Shown here: one piece after another, positions 28,198-37,400 of the stretch | How the letters are laid out: every line of letters begins with the position of its first letter | How positions within the stretch are numbered: the first letter of the stretch is position 1 | Translations under genes and position numbers: made by a program | Source of the DNA: Saccharothrix australiensis | Lineage (GTDB): Bacteria; Actinomycetota; Actinomycetes; Mycobacteriales; Pseudonocardiaceae | Direction: 5' to 3' | Length of the DNA stretch: 64,000 nt | Assembly (NCBI RefSeq): GCF_003634935.1 | Contig: NZ_RBXO01000001.1 | Span: 2,753,501-2,817,500 of the forward strand | The notes under the pieces: generated by a model | The model's input: only the letters and a program-made list of their open reading frames with translations | Database searches by the model: none | What the model was told of the DNA's origin: nothing

Positions 28198-29232
28198 GTG
28201 ACCGGCGGCGCGGGCGACCCGCGCGGTGCACGCCGGGCGGGCGCCCGCCTGGAGGAGGTCGCGCGCGCGGCCGGGGTGTCCAAGTCGACCGTGTCACGGG
28301 TGATCAACGGCGAGCCGTACGTCAGCGCGAGGGCCCGCGCGGCGGTCCTCCAGGCCGTCGCGCGCCTCGGCTACCGCCCCAACCAGGCGGCCCGCGCGCT
28401 GGCGGGCAGCCGGGCGAACTCCGTCGCGCTGGTCGTCTCCGAGCGGGGCGGGCGGGTGCCGGCGGACCCGTTCCTCGCGGGCGTCCTGCGCGGCGTCCAC
28501 GGGGAGCTGGCGCGCAGGCGGGTCGAGCTGGTGCTCGTGCTGAGCGGCGAGGACGACCCGCGGGACCTGGTGGACCGCCTGTGCGGCGGGCACGTGGACG
28601 GCGCGCTGGTGGTCGCGCCGCACGGGCGGGACCCGCTGCCGCGCGCCCTGCTCGACGCGGGCCTGCCCACCGTGGTCGGCGGCCGACCGCTGGGCGCGAG
28701 CGGTTTGTCCTATGTGGACTGCGACAACTTCGACGGCGCGCTGCGGGCCGCGCGGCGCCTGGTGTCGTCGGGGCGCGAGCGCGTCGCGACCATCGCCGGG
28801 CCGGCGGACACGGCGGCGGGCGTGGACCGGCTCTCCGGCTGGAAGCGCGGGCTGACGCGGGCCCGGCTGCCCGCGGACCTGGTGGCGCGCGGCGACTTCA
28901 CGGCGGAGAGCGGGGCGGCGGCGATGGCGGAGCTGCTGGCGCGCGCGCCGGACCTGGACGCGGTGTTCGCCGGTTCCGACAGCATGGCCCTGGGCGCGTT
29001 GGCCACGTTGCGCGCGCACGGCCGGCGGGTGCCCGAGGACGTGGCCGTGGTCGGGTTCGACGACCTGGGTGCCGCGTCGACGGCCGTGCCGCCGCTGACG
29101 ACGGTCCGGTCGGACGCGGTCGGGGTGGGTCGCGCCCTGACCCGGCGGCTGATGGCGGAACTGGCCGGGGAGCCCGACCTGCCGCCGTTCGTGCTGCTGC
29201 CCGCGCCGCTGGTGCCGCGCGCGAGCGCCTGA
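28198..29232 (+). CDS. LacI-family transcriptional regulator
   Basis: A 344-residue LacI/GalR protein. The N-terminal HTH and hinge are LEEVARAAGVSKSTVSRVING and VLQAVARLGYRPNQAARALAG. The rest is the periplasmic-binding-like effector domain (SVALVVSE, DLDAVFAGSDSMALGALATLR, VAVVGFDDLGAAS). GTG at 28198 follows GGAGGGGG and is preferred to a start at 28150. Such regulators respond to sugars or related ligands; no sugar gene is adjacent, so the target is unclear. Confidence 0.9.
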   Translation: MTGGAGDPRGARRAGARLEEVARAAGVSKSTVSRVINGEPYVSARARAAVLQAVARLGYRPNQAARALAGSRANSVALVVSERGGRVPADPFLAGVLRGVHGELARRRVELVLVLSGEDDPRDLVDRLCGGHVDGALVVAPHGRDPLPRALLDAGLPTVVGGRPLGASGLSYVDCDNFDGALRAARRLVSSGRERVATIAGPADTAAGVDRLSGWKRGLTRARLPADLVARGDFTAESGAAAMAELLARAPDLDAVFAGSDSMALGALATLRAHGRRVPEDVAVVGFDDLGAASTAVPPLTTVRSDAVGVGRALTRRLMAELAGEPDLPPFVLLPAPLVPRASA

Positions 29233-29342
29233 CCCGCGCCGGACCGCCGACGCGGCGGGGGACCGCACCGCGGGGGACGCTGCCCGGTGTCACCGCGCTG
29301 CTCGACCCGCGCCACCCTCGCCGCGCTGCGCTGCCTGGCGCG

Positions 29343-29930
29343 CTAGTCGGGTGTGACGACGCGCTGAACGCTGTCGCGGAGCAGGGCTCGGCGTCGCTCG
29401 TGCAGCTCCGCGGGTTCCTGATCGCTGGCCGCGTAGACGTTGCTGACCGGTGACCATGCCATGGACATCGCGATGACCAGGGCCATCAGGTCGAACGGAT
29501 CGCCGGATCGGACGGTGCCGGCGGTTTGCGCGTCGGTGATGGCGCGCAGTTTGGCGTCATCGAGGCGGTTGGCGTCGTCGACGAGGTGACCGGTCGGGCG
29601 TCGTTCCAGGCGTGCCCAGGTGGCCAGCCGGATCAGGTCGGGGCGACGGAGGTACTCGTCGTACAGGCGGACCGCCCAGCCCGCCAGATCAGCGGCGTCG
29701 ATCGGGACGACGGTCATGATCCGTTCCAGGGAGCCGAGGAAGACCGCGTCGAACAGTCCCTCCTTGCTGCCGAAGTAGCCGTAGAGCTGGGCCTTGTTGG
29801 TGCGGGCGGCGACCACGATCCGTTCGATGCGTGCCCCTGCGATCCCGTACTGGGCGAACTCGCGGGTCGCCACCTCCACGATGCGCTGCCGCGTGGCGGC
29901 ACCACGCGAGGTCAGGGGCTTGTCCGGCAT
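29343..29930 (-). CDS. TetR-family transcriptional regulator
   Basis: A 195-residue TetR repressor with the N-terminal HTH: RQRIVEVATREFAQYGIAGA, then ERIVVAARTNKAQLYGYFGS and KEGLFDAVF. The C-terminal ligand domain is of the common TetR_C type. It is divergent from the alcohol dehydrogenase gene at 30027, with two palindromic sites in the 96-bp gap, so it probably represses both genes. Confidence 0.9.
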   Translation of the reverse strand: MPDKPLTSRGAATRQRIVEVATREFAQYGIAGARIERIVVAARTNKAQLYGYFGSKEGLFDAVFLGSLERIMTVVPIDAADLAGWAVRLYDEYLRRPDLIRLATWARLERRPTGHLVDDANRLDDAKLRAITDAQTAGTVRSGDPFDLMALVIAMSMAWSPVSNVYAASDQEPAELHERRRALLRDSVQRVVTPD

Positions 29931-29945
29931 GTCCCGCAGGTTAAC

Positions 29946-29961
29946 AACAGACCGGTCGGTT
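29946..29961. promoter_or_regulatory. Candidate TetR operator 1
   Basis: AACAGACCGGTCGGTT is a near-perfect 16-bp palindrome with an uninterrupted GACCGGTC core and outer AAC/GTT. It lies 15 bp before the tetR-type start and shares the ACCG/CAG half-site words with the second site at 29992-30013. This is a typical TetR-type operator layout. Confidence 0.6.
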
Positions 29962-29991
29962 GCCGCACGGTCGACGCTCGACTAGCTTGAA

Positions 29992-30013
29992 ATAGACCGA
30001 ACAGTCTGTCTAT
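29992..30013. promoter_or_regulatory. Candidate TetR operator 2 / dehydrogenase promoter region
   Basis: ATAGAC at 29992-29997 and GTCTAT at 30008-30013 form an inverted repeat around CGAACAGTCT. It contains the AGACCG and AACAG words of operator 1. It lies directly before the AGGAGA Shine-Dalgarno and the ATG at 30027, where bound repressor would block transcription of the dehydrogenase. Confidence 0.55.
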
Positions 30014-30026
30014 CTCAGGAGACGCC

Positions 30027-31070
30027 ATGAGGACCACAGTGGGCTGGCAGGCCGACCGCGCCGGGATCGCGTTGCGGCGGGTGTCGTTCGAACGTCGGGA
30101 GCTGCGAGCCGACGACGTCGCGGTGCGGGTGGACTACTGCGGCGTCTGCCATTCCGATCTGCACGCCGTTCACGCCCGCACCGGCACGGAGAACGCGCCG
30201 CTGGTGCCGGGCCACGAGTTCACCGGGGTGGTGACCGACGTCGGGCGTGAGGTCACGCGGTTCGCTGTCGGCGACAGGGTTGCCGTCGGCAACATCGTCG
30301 ACTCCTGCGGCGTGTGCGCCATGTGCCGACAGGGGCGGGAGAACTTCTGCTACGAGTTCCCGACCCTGACCTATGGCGGCACCGACCGCCACGACGGAAC
30401 CGTCACACTGGGCGGTTACTCCCGCGAGTACGTCGTTCGCGACCGGTTCACCTACCCGCTCCCCGCAGGGCTCGACCCCGCAGCCGCGGCTCCTCTCCTG
30501 TGCGCGGGGATCACCGTCTGGGAGCCGCTACGGGCCCTCGGCGTCGGGCCTGGCACCCGGGTCGCGGTCGCCGGACTCGGTGGCCTCGGGCACCTCGCGG
30601 TCAAGCTCGCCGTCGCACTGGGTGCGGACACCGCGGTCATCAGTCGGTCGGCGGACAAGGCCGATGACGCCCGCCGCCTCGGCGCGCACGACGTGATCGT
30701 GTCCACGGACCGGCGACGGATGACCACCGCCCGGGACCGGTTCGACGTCGTCGTCGACACCATCGCCGTCCCCCACGACCTCACCCCCTACCTGCGGCTG
30801 GTCGCCCTGGACGGGACCCTCAGCAACGTCGGGTACCTCGGACCGGTCACCGTGGAGACCGTCGACCTGCTGGTCGGGCGCAAGAAGCTCAGCTCCGCGG
30901 GCAGCGGCGGCAGCCTCGGAACCGCCGCCATGTTGGAGTTCTGCGCCCGGCACGACGTCACCGCCGACATCGAGCTCGTGCCCTCGGCGCGCGTGAACGA
31001 AGCCCTCGACCGCCTGGAGCGCAACGACGTCCGCTACCGCTTCGTGCTCGACATGTCCGACCTGTCGTAG
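30027..31070 (+). CDS. Zinc-dependent alcohol dehydrogenase (YahK/cinnamyl-type)
   Basis: A 347-residue medium-chain dehydrogenase. The catalytic-zinc segment is DYCGVCHSDLHAVH, then GHEFTGVVTDVG with the second ligand. The structural-zinc cysteines are CGVCAMCRQGRENFC. The cofactor loop is AGLGGLGHLAVKLA. The C-terminal half resembles NADPH-dependent aldehyde reductases of the YahK group. It reduces aldehydes or oxidises alcohols; the physiological substrate is unknown, but control by the divergent TetR gene suggests a role in response to a toxic or inducing aldehyde. Confidence 0.9.
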   Translation: MRTTVGWQADRAGIALRRVSFERRELRADDVAVRVDYCGVCHSDLHAVHARTGTENAPLVPGHEFTGVVTDVGREVTRFAVGDRVAVGNIVDSCGVCAMCRQGRENFCYEFPTLTYGGTDRHDGTVTLGGYSREYVVRDRFTYPLPAGLDPAAAAPLLCAGITVWEPLRALGVGPGTRVAVAGLGGLGHLAVKLAVALGADTAVISRSADKADDARRLGAHDVIVSTDRRRMTTARDRFDVVVDTIAVPHDLTPYLRLVALDGTLSNVGYLGPVTVETVDLLVGRKKLSSAGSGGSLGTAAMLEFCARHDVTADIELVPSARVNEALDRLERNDVRYRFVLDMSDLS

Positions 31071-31117
31071 CCCGCACCACGTCCCGGTCATGGAGCGGAG
31101 CGCGCCGCTTCGACGGC

Positions 31118-31147
31118 ACCGCACCGCCGGGCGGGACGGGGTGCGGT
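31118..31147. terminator. Hairpin between convergent dehydrogenase and LapA-type genes
   Basis: ACCGCACC at 31118-31125 pairs with GGTGCGGT at 31140-31147 around a 14-nt loop. It touches the stop codon of the minus-strand LapA-type gene. Confidence 0.55.
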
Positions 31148-31512
31148 CAGCGCAGCCCGCGCTTGGCCTGCCGCCGCAGCTGCATGATGCGGGCCGCGCC
31201 CACCAGCGCCACCGTGATCGCGCCGCCGATGGCCGCGAACAGCAGCGCCACGCCCAGGGGCAGCGTGCTGGAGACGCCCAGGAAGTGGATCGTCGTGTCG
31301 TCGATGTTCTGGAGGATGAAGATCAGCAGGACGATCAGGACGGCGATCGACGCCAGGACCGCCACCCAGGTGCCGCTGATCCTCGTCGGCCTCGGCTTCC
31401 TCCGCCGGGTCCGGTCCGGCCCGTCGACCGGGACGGTCGCGGGTGGCGGACCGTCCGGGACCGGCGCGGTCGGGATCGCGTCGGTGCGGTCCTCGTCACG
31501 GGGAGTGGTCAC
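31147..31512 (-). CDS. LapA-domain membrane protein
   Basis: A 121-residue protein with a Pro/Asp-rich cytoplasmic N-terminus (~50 residues) and two transmembrane helices (WVAVLASIAVLIVLLIFILQ and LGVALLFAAIGGAITVALVG). These match the lipopolysaccharide-assembly protein A (DUF1049) family, which is widespread in Gram-positive bacteria too and of unknown role there. The QN-x-x-x-x-x-IHFLG segment between the helices is typical. GTG at 31512 is chosen because sequence upstream runs into repeat DNA. Confidence 0.82.
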   Translation of the reverse strand: MTTPRDEDRTDAIPTAPVPDGPPPATVPVDGPDRTRRRKPRPTRISGTWVAVLASIAVLIVLLIFILQNIDDTTIHFLGVSSTLPLGVALLFAAIGGAITVALVGAARIMQLRRQAKRGLR

Positions 31513-31571
31513 GCCGTGATTATCTGCCCGTGCGGGTGGACCCGCCAGTGCAGCGGACGCCGCTCGCCCGG

Positions 31572-31709
31572 TCAGGCGCAGGGGTTTGGGCGCAGGGGTT
31601 TGGGCGCAGGGGTTTGGGCGCAGGGGTTTGGGCGCAGGGGGGCAGGCACAGGGGGTCAGGCGCAGGGGGTCAGGCACAGGGGGTCAGGCGCAGGGGGTCA
31701 GGCACAGGG
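31572..31709. repeat. Two blocks of 14-bp tandem repeats at the 3' end of the STAND gene
   Basis: Four copies of a 14-mer (GCGCAGGGGTTTGG, ~31576-31631) are followed, after a partial unit, by about five copies of a related 14-mer (GGTCAGGCGCAGGG or GGTCAGGCACAGGG, ~31653-31709). On the minus strand the second unit reads CCCTGTGCCTGACC, which is also the last three codons and stop of the STAND gene. Because 14 is not a multiple of three, the repeated TGA falls in all frames. Confidence 0.85.
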
Positions 31710-34418
31710 CGGTCGGTAGTCGAGGCCGCCGAAGTAGCGCCGCCACTCGTCCTCGGAGATGGGCTCCTCCACGGTCTTGCACAGCTCCTTGACGGCCGTG
31801 TCGACGTCGAACGCCCACAACCGCGTCGTGCCGTCGGCGTTCGAGGTGACCACCGTGTCCGACGCCTCCGTGAACCCCGCGCCGTAGACCCCGTCCGTCG
31901 GTCCGCTGATCCGCCCGCGCTGGACCGGCCGCCGCCGGTCGGACAGGTCCCACAGCCGGACCGTGTCGTCCTTGCCCGCGCTGGCCAGCGCCTGCCCGTC
32001 CGAGCGGAAGCCCAGCGCCAGCACCTTGTCCGCGTGGCCGTCCGCGGTCGCGAGCCGCTTCGGCGCCCACGGGTTGGTCAGGTCGACCAGCCGGATGCGG
32101 CCGTTCGCGTCGGCCAGCGCGACGGTGTGGCCGCCGGGGTGCAGGGCCAGCGTCGAGACGTCCTCCCCGTCGTGCAGGAAGCCGATCTGCCGCGGCGCGC
32201 GCGGGTCGGCCAGGCTCCACAGCCGCACCGCGTTGTGGTTGTCGACCGTGGCCAGGACCGAGCCGTCCGCGTTGAACGCGAAGTCGTTGACGAACCGCGG
32301 GTGGTTCGGCAGCACGGACAGCAGGGCCGGCTCGGAGGGGGTCGAGGCGTCCCAGACCTTCACCTCGGTCGCGCCCTCCACCGTCACCAGCAACCGGCCG
32401 CCCGTCGGCGCGAACGCGATGCGGGTGACCGGGCCGGTGAAGGCGTGCACGGGCACCGGTTCGCGCGCGTCGGTCACGTCCCAGATGCGGGCGTCCGGGC
32501 TCTCCGCGGTGGTCGCGTACGCGCGGGCCTGGGTGACCACGAAGGAGGTCACCGAGTCGCGCGGGGTGAGCCGGCCGCCGAGCCGCTGGAAGACCCGGTC
32601 GTCGGCGATCACCGTGGTGCGCGCGACCGGCACCTGCGCGCCGTCCGGGCCCAGCACCGGCCCCGGCGCGGGCACCGACCGGCTGACCAGGTCGGGCGCG
32701 CCCGCCGCGTGCGCGCTGAGCACCCGGTCGCGCAGGTCGTCGGTGCTGCTCAGGTGGAAGGCCGCGATCAGCATCTGGTTGGCCAGGCCCCGCTGGTCGG
32801 CGTCGCGGAGGCTCTGCGCCTCGTTCGCGACGTAGCGCGCGACCGAGATGTTCCGCTCGGTCGCCGCCTGGTGCTGGGCGCGGAACGTCAGCACCACCGC
32901 GCCGCTCGCGAGGACCAGCAGCACCAGCAGCAGCGCGACCAGTTGGCGCAGCCGGCGGGTGTGGCGGTGCGCCTGCCTGCGCTCCAGGTCGCGGGCCGCG
33001 AGGCTCTCGGCCAGGAAGTCGCGTTCCCGCGTGCTGGTGCGCACGCCGTCGCGCTGCGCCCACTCCAGCGCCGTGTCCAGGCGGGAGCCCCGGTACAGGG
33101 CGTCCGGGTCGCGGCCGAGGGAGTCCCAGGTCGCGGCGGCCTCGGTGAGCTGGCGCAGGGTGCGCAGGCCGTCCCGGTCGGTGGCCAGCCAGTTGCGCAG
33201 CCGCGGCCACGAGCGGATCAGCGCCTCGTGGGCGATCTCGACCGTGTCCCGGTCCAGCGTGAGCAGGCGGGCGTGGGCCAGCCGGTCCAGCACGACGTCC
33301 ACGTCGACGTCGGCGTCCAGTTCGGCGCGGGGCAGCCGGCGCTTGGTGTCCTCGGTGCCGTCGCCCAGTGCGGTGAGCCGCAGGAACACCTGGCGGGCCA
33401 GGACACGCTGGTGCTTCTCCAGGGACGTGAAGGTGCGCTCGGCGGTCTGCGCGATGGCGTGGTGGATGCCGCCGGCGGCCTCGTAGCCGGCCACGGTGAG
33501 GGTCGTGCCGCGCCGCCGGCGCCACGTCTCCAGCAGGGCGTGCGACATCAGCGGCAGGACGCCCGCCTGGCCGGTCGCGTCCGCGATCAGCCTGCTGACC
33601 AGGGCCGTCTCCACCGTGCAGGACGCCTTGACGGCGGGCTGCATGATCACCTGGCGCAGCTCCTCCGGACCCATCGGGCCCAGCAGGAGCTGGCCGTCGG
33701 CCAGCGCCTCGACCAGCTCGGGGTACTGGGCGCAGTGGCCGTAGAAGTCGGCGCGCACACCGAGGACGACCCGGCAGGGCGCGGTGAGCAGGGCGTCCAC
33801 GAACTCGGCCCGCTGCCCGGCGTCCGGGCAGAGCGTGAAGACCTCTTCGAACTGGTCGACCACGATCAGGTCCTGGCCGAGGTCCAGCTTGTCCGGCCGC
33901 ACGTCGACCTCGCCGGGCGTGGTCAGCACGGTCGGACCGGGCAGGCGCGGCACGAGGCCCGCCCGCAGCAGCGACGACTTGCCCGCGCCGGACGCGCCGA
34001 ACACCGCCACGAACCGGCGGGACGCGATGCGGGCCTCCAGGTCCTCCAGGATGCGGTCGCGGCCGAAGAACCACTCGGCGTCCGCCGTGCCGTACGGCGC
34101 GAGGCCGGCGTAGGGCGGGTGCGCCTCGCCGGGCGCCGCCGGCGGCGTGGGCAGCACCTCCGCGGCGACCCGGCGCCAGCGGTCCTCCCACTCCGCCACG
34201 TCGCCCTCGCAGGCGCGCACGTAGGCCAGCGTCACCGCCAGGCTGGGCAGCTTCCGCCCGCCCGCCGCGTCGGACAGGGTCGTCGCCGAGTAGTGCGCGC
34301 GGGCCCCGAGCTGCCGGTAGCTGTGGCCGCCCGCCTTGTCGCGCAGCGACCTGAGGTCGGCCGCGAACTTGAGCAGCGGACTGTCACCGACGTCCAACGG
34401 GCGCTCTCCACGCGGCAC
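31698..34418 (-). CDS. XRE-nSTAND1 NTPase with WD40 repeats
   Basis: A 906-residue signalling-type protein. Residues ~13-70 are an XRE-like helix-turn-helix (SYRQLGARAHYSATTLSDA). Residues ~105-420 are a STAND NTPase with Walker A GASGAGKSS (141-149) and Walker B LIVVDQFEE. One transmembrane helix lies near residue 500 (QLVALLLVLLVLASGAVVL). The C-terminus has a WD40 propeller with repeats such as VSTLALHPGGHTVALAD and VRLWDLSDR. It would sense a ligand through the propeller and use NTP-driven oligomerisation. GTG start at 34418. It lies 61 bp after the SARP gene on the same strand. Confidence 0.88.
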   Translation of the reverse strand: MPRGERPLDVGDSPLLKFAADLRSLRDKAGGHSYRQLGARAHYSATTLSDAAGGRKLPSLAVTLAYVRACEGDVAEWEDRWRRVAAEVLPTPPAAPGEAHPPYAGLAPYGTADAEWFFGRDRILEDLEARIASRRFVAVFGASGAGKSSLLRAGLVPRLPGPTVLTTPGEVDVRPDKLDLGQDLIVVDQFEEVFTLCPDAGQRAEFVDALLTAPCRVVLGVRADFYGHCAQYPELVEALADGQLLLGPMGPEELRQVIMQPAVKASCTVETALVSRLIADATGQAGVLPLMSHALLETWRRRRGTTLTVAGYEAAGGIHHAIAQTAERTFTSLEKHQRVLARQVFLRLTALGDGTEDTKRRLPRAELDADVDVDVVLDRLAHARLLTLDRDTVEIAHEALIRSWPRLRNWLATDRDGLRTLRQLTEAAATWDSLGRDPDALYRGSRLDTALEWAQRDGVRTSTRERDFLAESLAARDLERRQAHRHTRRLRQLVALLLVLLVLASGAVVLTFRAQHQAATERNISVARYVANEAQSLRDADQRGLANQMLIAAFHLSSTDDLRDRVLSAHAAGAPDLVSRSVPAPGPVLGPDGAQVPVARTTVIADDRVFQRLGGRLTPRDSVTSFVVTQARAYATTAESPDARIWDVTDAREPVPVHAFTGPVTRIAFAPTGGRLLVTVEGATEVKVWDASTPSEPALLSVLPNHPRFVNDFAFNADGSVLATVDNHNAVRLWSLADPRAPRQIGFLHDGEDVSTLALHPGGHTVALADANGRIRLVDLTNPWAPKRLATADGHADKVLALGFRSDGQALASAGKDDTVRLWDLSDRRRPVQRGRISGPTDGVYGAGFTEASDTVVTSNADGTTRLWAFDVDTAVKELCKTVEEPISEDEWRRYFGGLDYRPPCA

Positions 34419-34479
34419 CGGTTCACCCCCTGACCAGGTTCCCCGATTCTCCGCACCGTCCGGGGCGGCGTCCAGCCTG

Positions 34480-37400
34480 TCAGACGCGATCCCGCAGCGC
34501 GTCGGCCTCCGGCGACCGCATCCGGGTGAACAGCTCCAGGGCCGCCCGCCGGTACGCCGCGGCCAGGTCGGGTTCCGACCGCGCGGCGGCCACGCGGTCG
34601 AGCAGCAGCAGCGTGTGCGCCTCGCCCGGCCGGTGCCCGGTCGACCGGTGGATCTCCAGCGCCTCCCGCGCGTGCGCGTCGGCCGCCGCGGTGTTCCCGG
34701 CGGCCAGCTCGGCGCGGGCCAGCGCGGTCAGCGCCTTGCCCTCCACGACCCGGTAACCCGCCTTGCGCGCGATGGCCAGGGCTTCCTCGGCGCGGCCCTG
34801 CCCGATCAGCGCCTCGGCCGCCAGGAAGTCGTCGTCGGCCTCCCGCGCGAGCAGGGCGGCCTGCCGGTAGCAGTCCAGCGCGTCCGCCTCCTGCCCGGCG
34901 CGCCGGTGGATGTCGCCGAGCACGTGCAGCGCGCCCGCCTCGATGCGCCGCTCGCCGGTGTCCCTGGCCAGCATGAGCGACGTCCTGGCGTGCTCGTAGG
35001 CGGCGGGCAGGTCGCCCAGGTCGTTGTGGATGGCGGCCAGCGTGGTCAGGTTGCCCGCCTCGGCGACCCGCGCGCCGATCTCGCGGTGGATGCCCAGCGC
35101 CTCCGTGAGGTGCCGCAGCGCCTCGTCGGGCTCGCCCCGCGTGTGCCACAGCTCGCCGAGGTTGCCCAGCGCCAGCGCGATGCCCTGCGGCGCCTGCGAC
35201 TGCCTGCGCAACCGGAGCGCCTGGGTGAAGTACTCGGTGGAGTCGGCGAGCCTGCCCAGCTGCCACGCGACGATCGCGAGGTTGTTCAGGCTCGCCATCT
35301 GGCCCGCGTGCAGGCCGTGCCGCCGGTCGATCTCCAGCGAGCGGGCGAAGTGCGCGGCGGCCTCCGCCAGGTGCCCGGACTGGCGGTGGATGCCGCCCAG
35401 GTTGTTGTGCGCGGACGCCTGGCCGGCGTGCCAGCCGCCCTCCTCGGCCAGGCGCAGGGCGGCGGTGGAGTGCTCGATCGCCCGCGCGTGCTCGCTGAGC
35501 AGGAAGTGCAGGTTGCCGAGGCTGAGTTCGGCGGACGCCCGCGCGGTCGGGTCGCCCTCGGCGGCGCGGCGGGCGGCGAGGGCGACGGTCAGCCAGTCGA
35601 CGGTGGCCATGCGCAGCCAGAAGTAGCCGCGCAGCGCGTCGGCCAGCAGCCAGGCGTGCTCGGCGAGGTCGCCGCCCGCGTCGGCGGCGTGCAGCACGGC
35701 CGCGACGAGGTTCGCGCGCTCGGCGTCCAGCCACGCGGACGCCTGGGCCTCGTTCTCGAACAGCGGCTGCGGCGCGGGCCGGGGCAGGCGCGCCATGTCG
35801 GGGTAGAGCACGGCGGCGGCGGCCTCGGCGTGCGCGGTGTACCAGGCGTAGAGGCGGTGGCTCGCCCGGTCGCGGCGCTCGGGCGTCTCCTCGGCCCGCG
35901 CGCGTTCGCGGGCGTAGAGGCGGAGCAGGTCGTGGGTCGTGTACCGGTCGCCGTCGCGGTGCAGCAGGTGGGCGTCGGTCAGGGTGCCCAGCAGCTCCTC
36001 GGTGGCGGGCGGCGCGCCGCCGGTCGCCGCCACCGCCTCGTCGACCGTGAAGTCCTGGCCGGGTATGACGCCGAGCAGGCGGAACAGCCGGCGCGCCGGC
36101 GCGGGCAGCGCCGAGTAGGACAGGTCGAACGCGGCGCGCACCGCGGTGTCCTCGTCGGCGTGCAGCGCGGTGAGCCGGTTGCCGCGCCGCAGCTCGGCCA
36201 CGTGGTCGGCGATCCGGCCGCCGGTGAAGTGCGCGGCGGTGATCCGCAACGCCAGCGGCAGGTGCGCGCACAGGTCCGCCAGCTCGGCGGTCGCGTCCGG
36301 CTCAGCCGCGGTGCGCTCCCGGCCGAGCAGGGTGGCCAGCAGGTCGACCGACTCGGCCGGGGTCAGCACGTCCAGCGCGATGCGCGCCGCGCCGTCCCTG
36401 GCCACCAGGCCGGCCAGGCGGTCCCGGCTGGTGACCACGACCAGGCCGCCGGACCCGCCGGGCAGCAGCGGGCGCACCTGGTCGCCCGCGGCGGCGTTGT
36501 CCAGCACCACCAGGACCGACCGGTCGGCCAGCGTGCTGCGGTACAGGGCGACCGCCTCGTCCAGGTCCGGCGGCACGCGCTCGGGCGGCACGCCCAGCGC
36601 GTGCAGGAAGCGGGACAGCACCTCCAGCGGTCGCCGGGGCGGCAGGGCGTCGTAGCCGCGCAGGTCGGCGTAGAGCTGGCCGTCGGGGAAGCGGTCGCGC
36701 GCCGCGTCGGCCCAGCGGACGGCCAGCGCGGTCTTGCCAACGCCCGCGGTGCCGGAGATCACCACGACCGTGCCGGAGCGGTCGCCGCGGGCGCGGTCGG
36801 CCAGGCGGTCCAGCTCGGCGAGCGCCCGCGCCCGCCCCGTGAACGACGGGACCGCGGCGGGGAGCTGGCGCGGGATCGCCGCGCTCGCCGGCGGGGGAGT
36901 GCGGTCCAGGGACCGGTCCGCGCGCAGGATCTCGACGTGCAGGCGGCGGAGGCCGGGCGACGGCTCGATGCCGAGCTGCGCGTCGAGCGTCTCGCGCAGG
37001 CGCTGGTAGGCGGCCAGCGCCTCGGCCTGCCGCCCCGTGCGGTAGAGCGCGAGCATCAGCTGGCCCCAGAGCCGCTCGCGCAGCGGGTGCTGGTCGGTGA
37101 GGGCGCGCAGCTCGCCCGCGACGTCCTGGCCGAGCGCGAGGCGGGCGTCGATGTTGTCCTCCACGACCGCCAGCCGCAGCTCCTCCAGCACGGTCACCCG
37201 GTGGTGCACGAGGGCGGGCACCGGCAACCCGTCCAGCACCGGTCCGCGCCACAGCCCGAGCGCCCTGGTGAACCGCTCGGTGGCGACGTCGAACCGCCGC
37301 TCGCGCGCGGCCTGCCTGCCCTCCTCGACCAGGTCCTCGAAGTGCGTGGCGTCCAGGTCGGCGCGGGCGACGTCGAGCACGTACCCGTCGGGCCGGGTGT

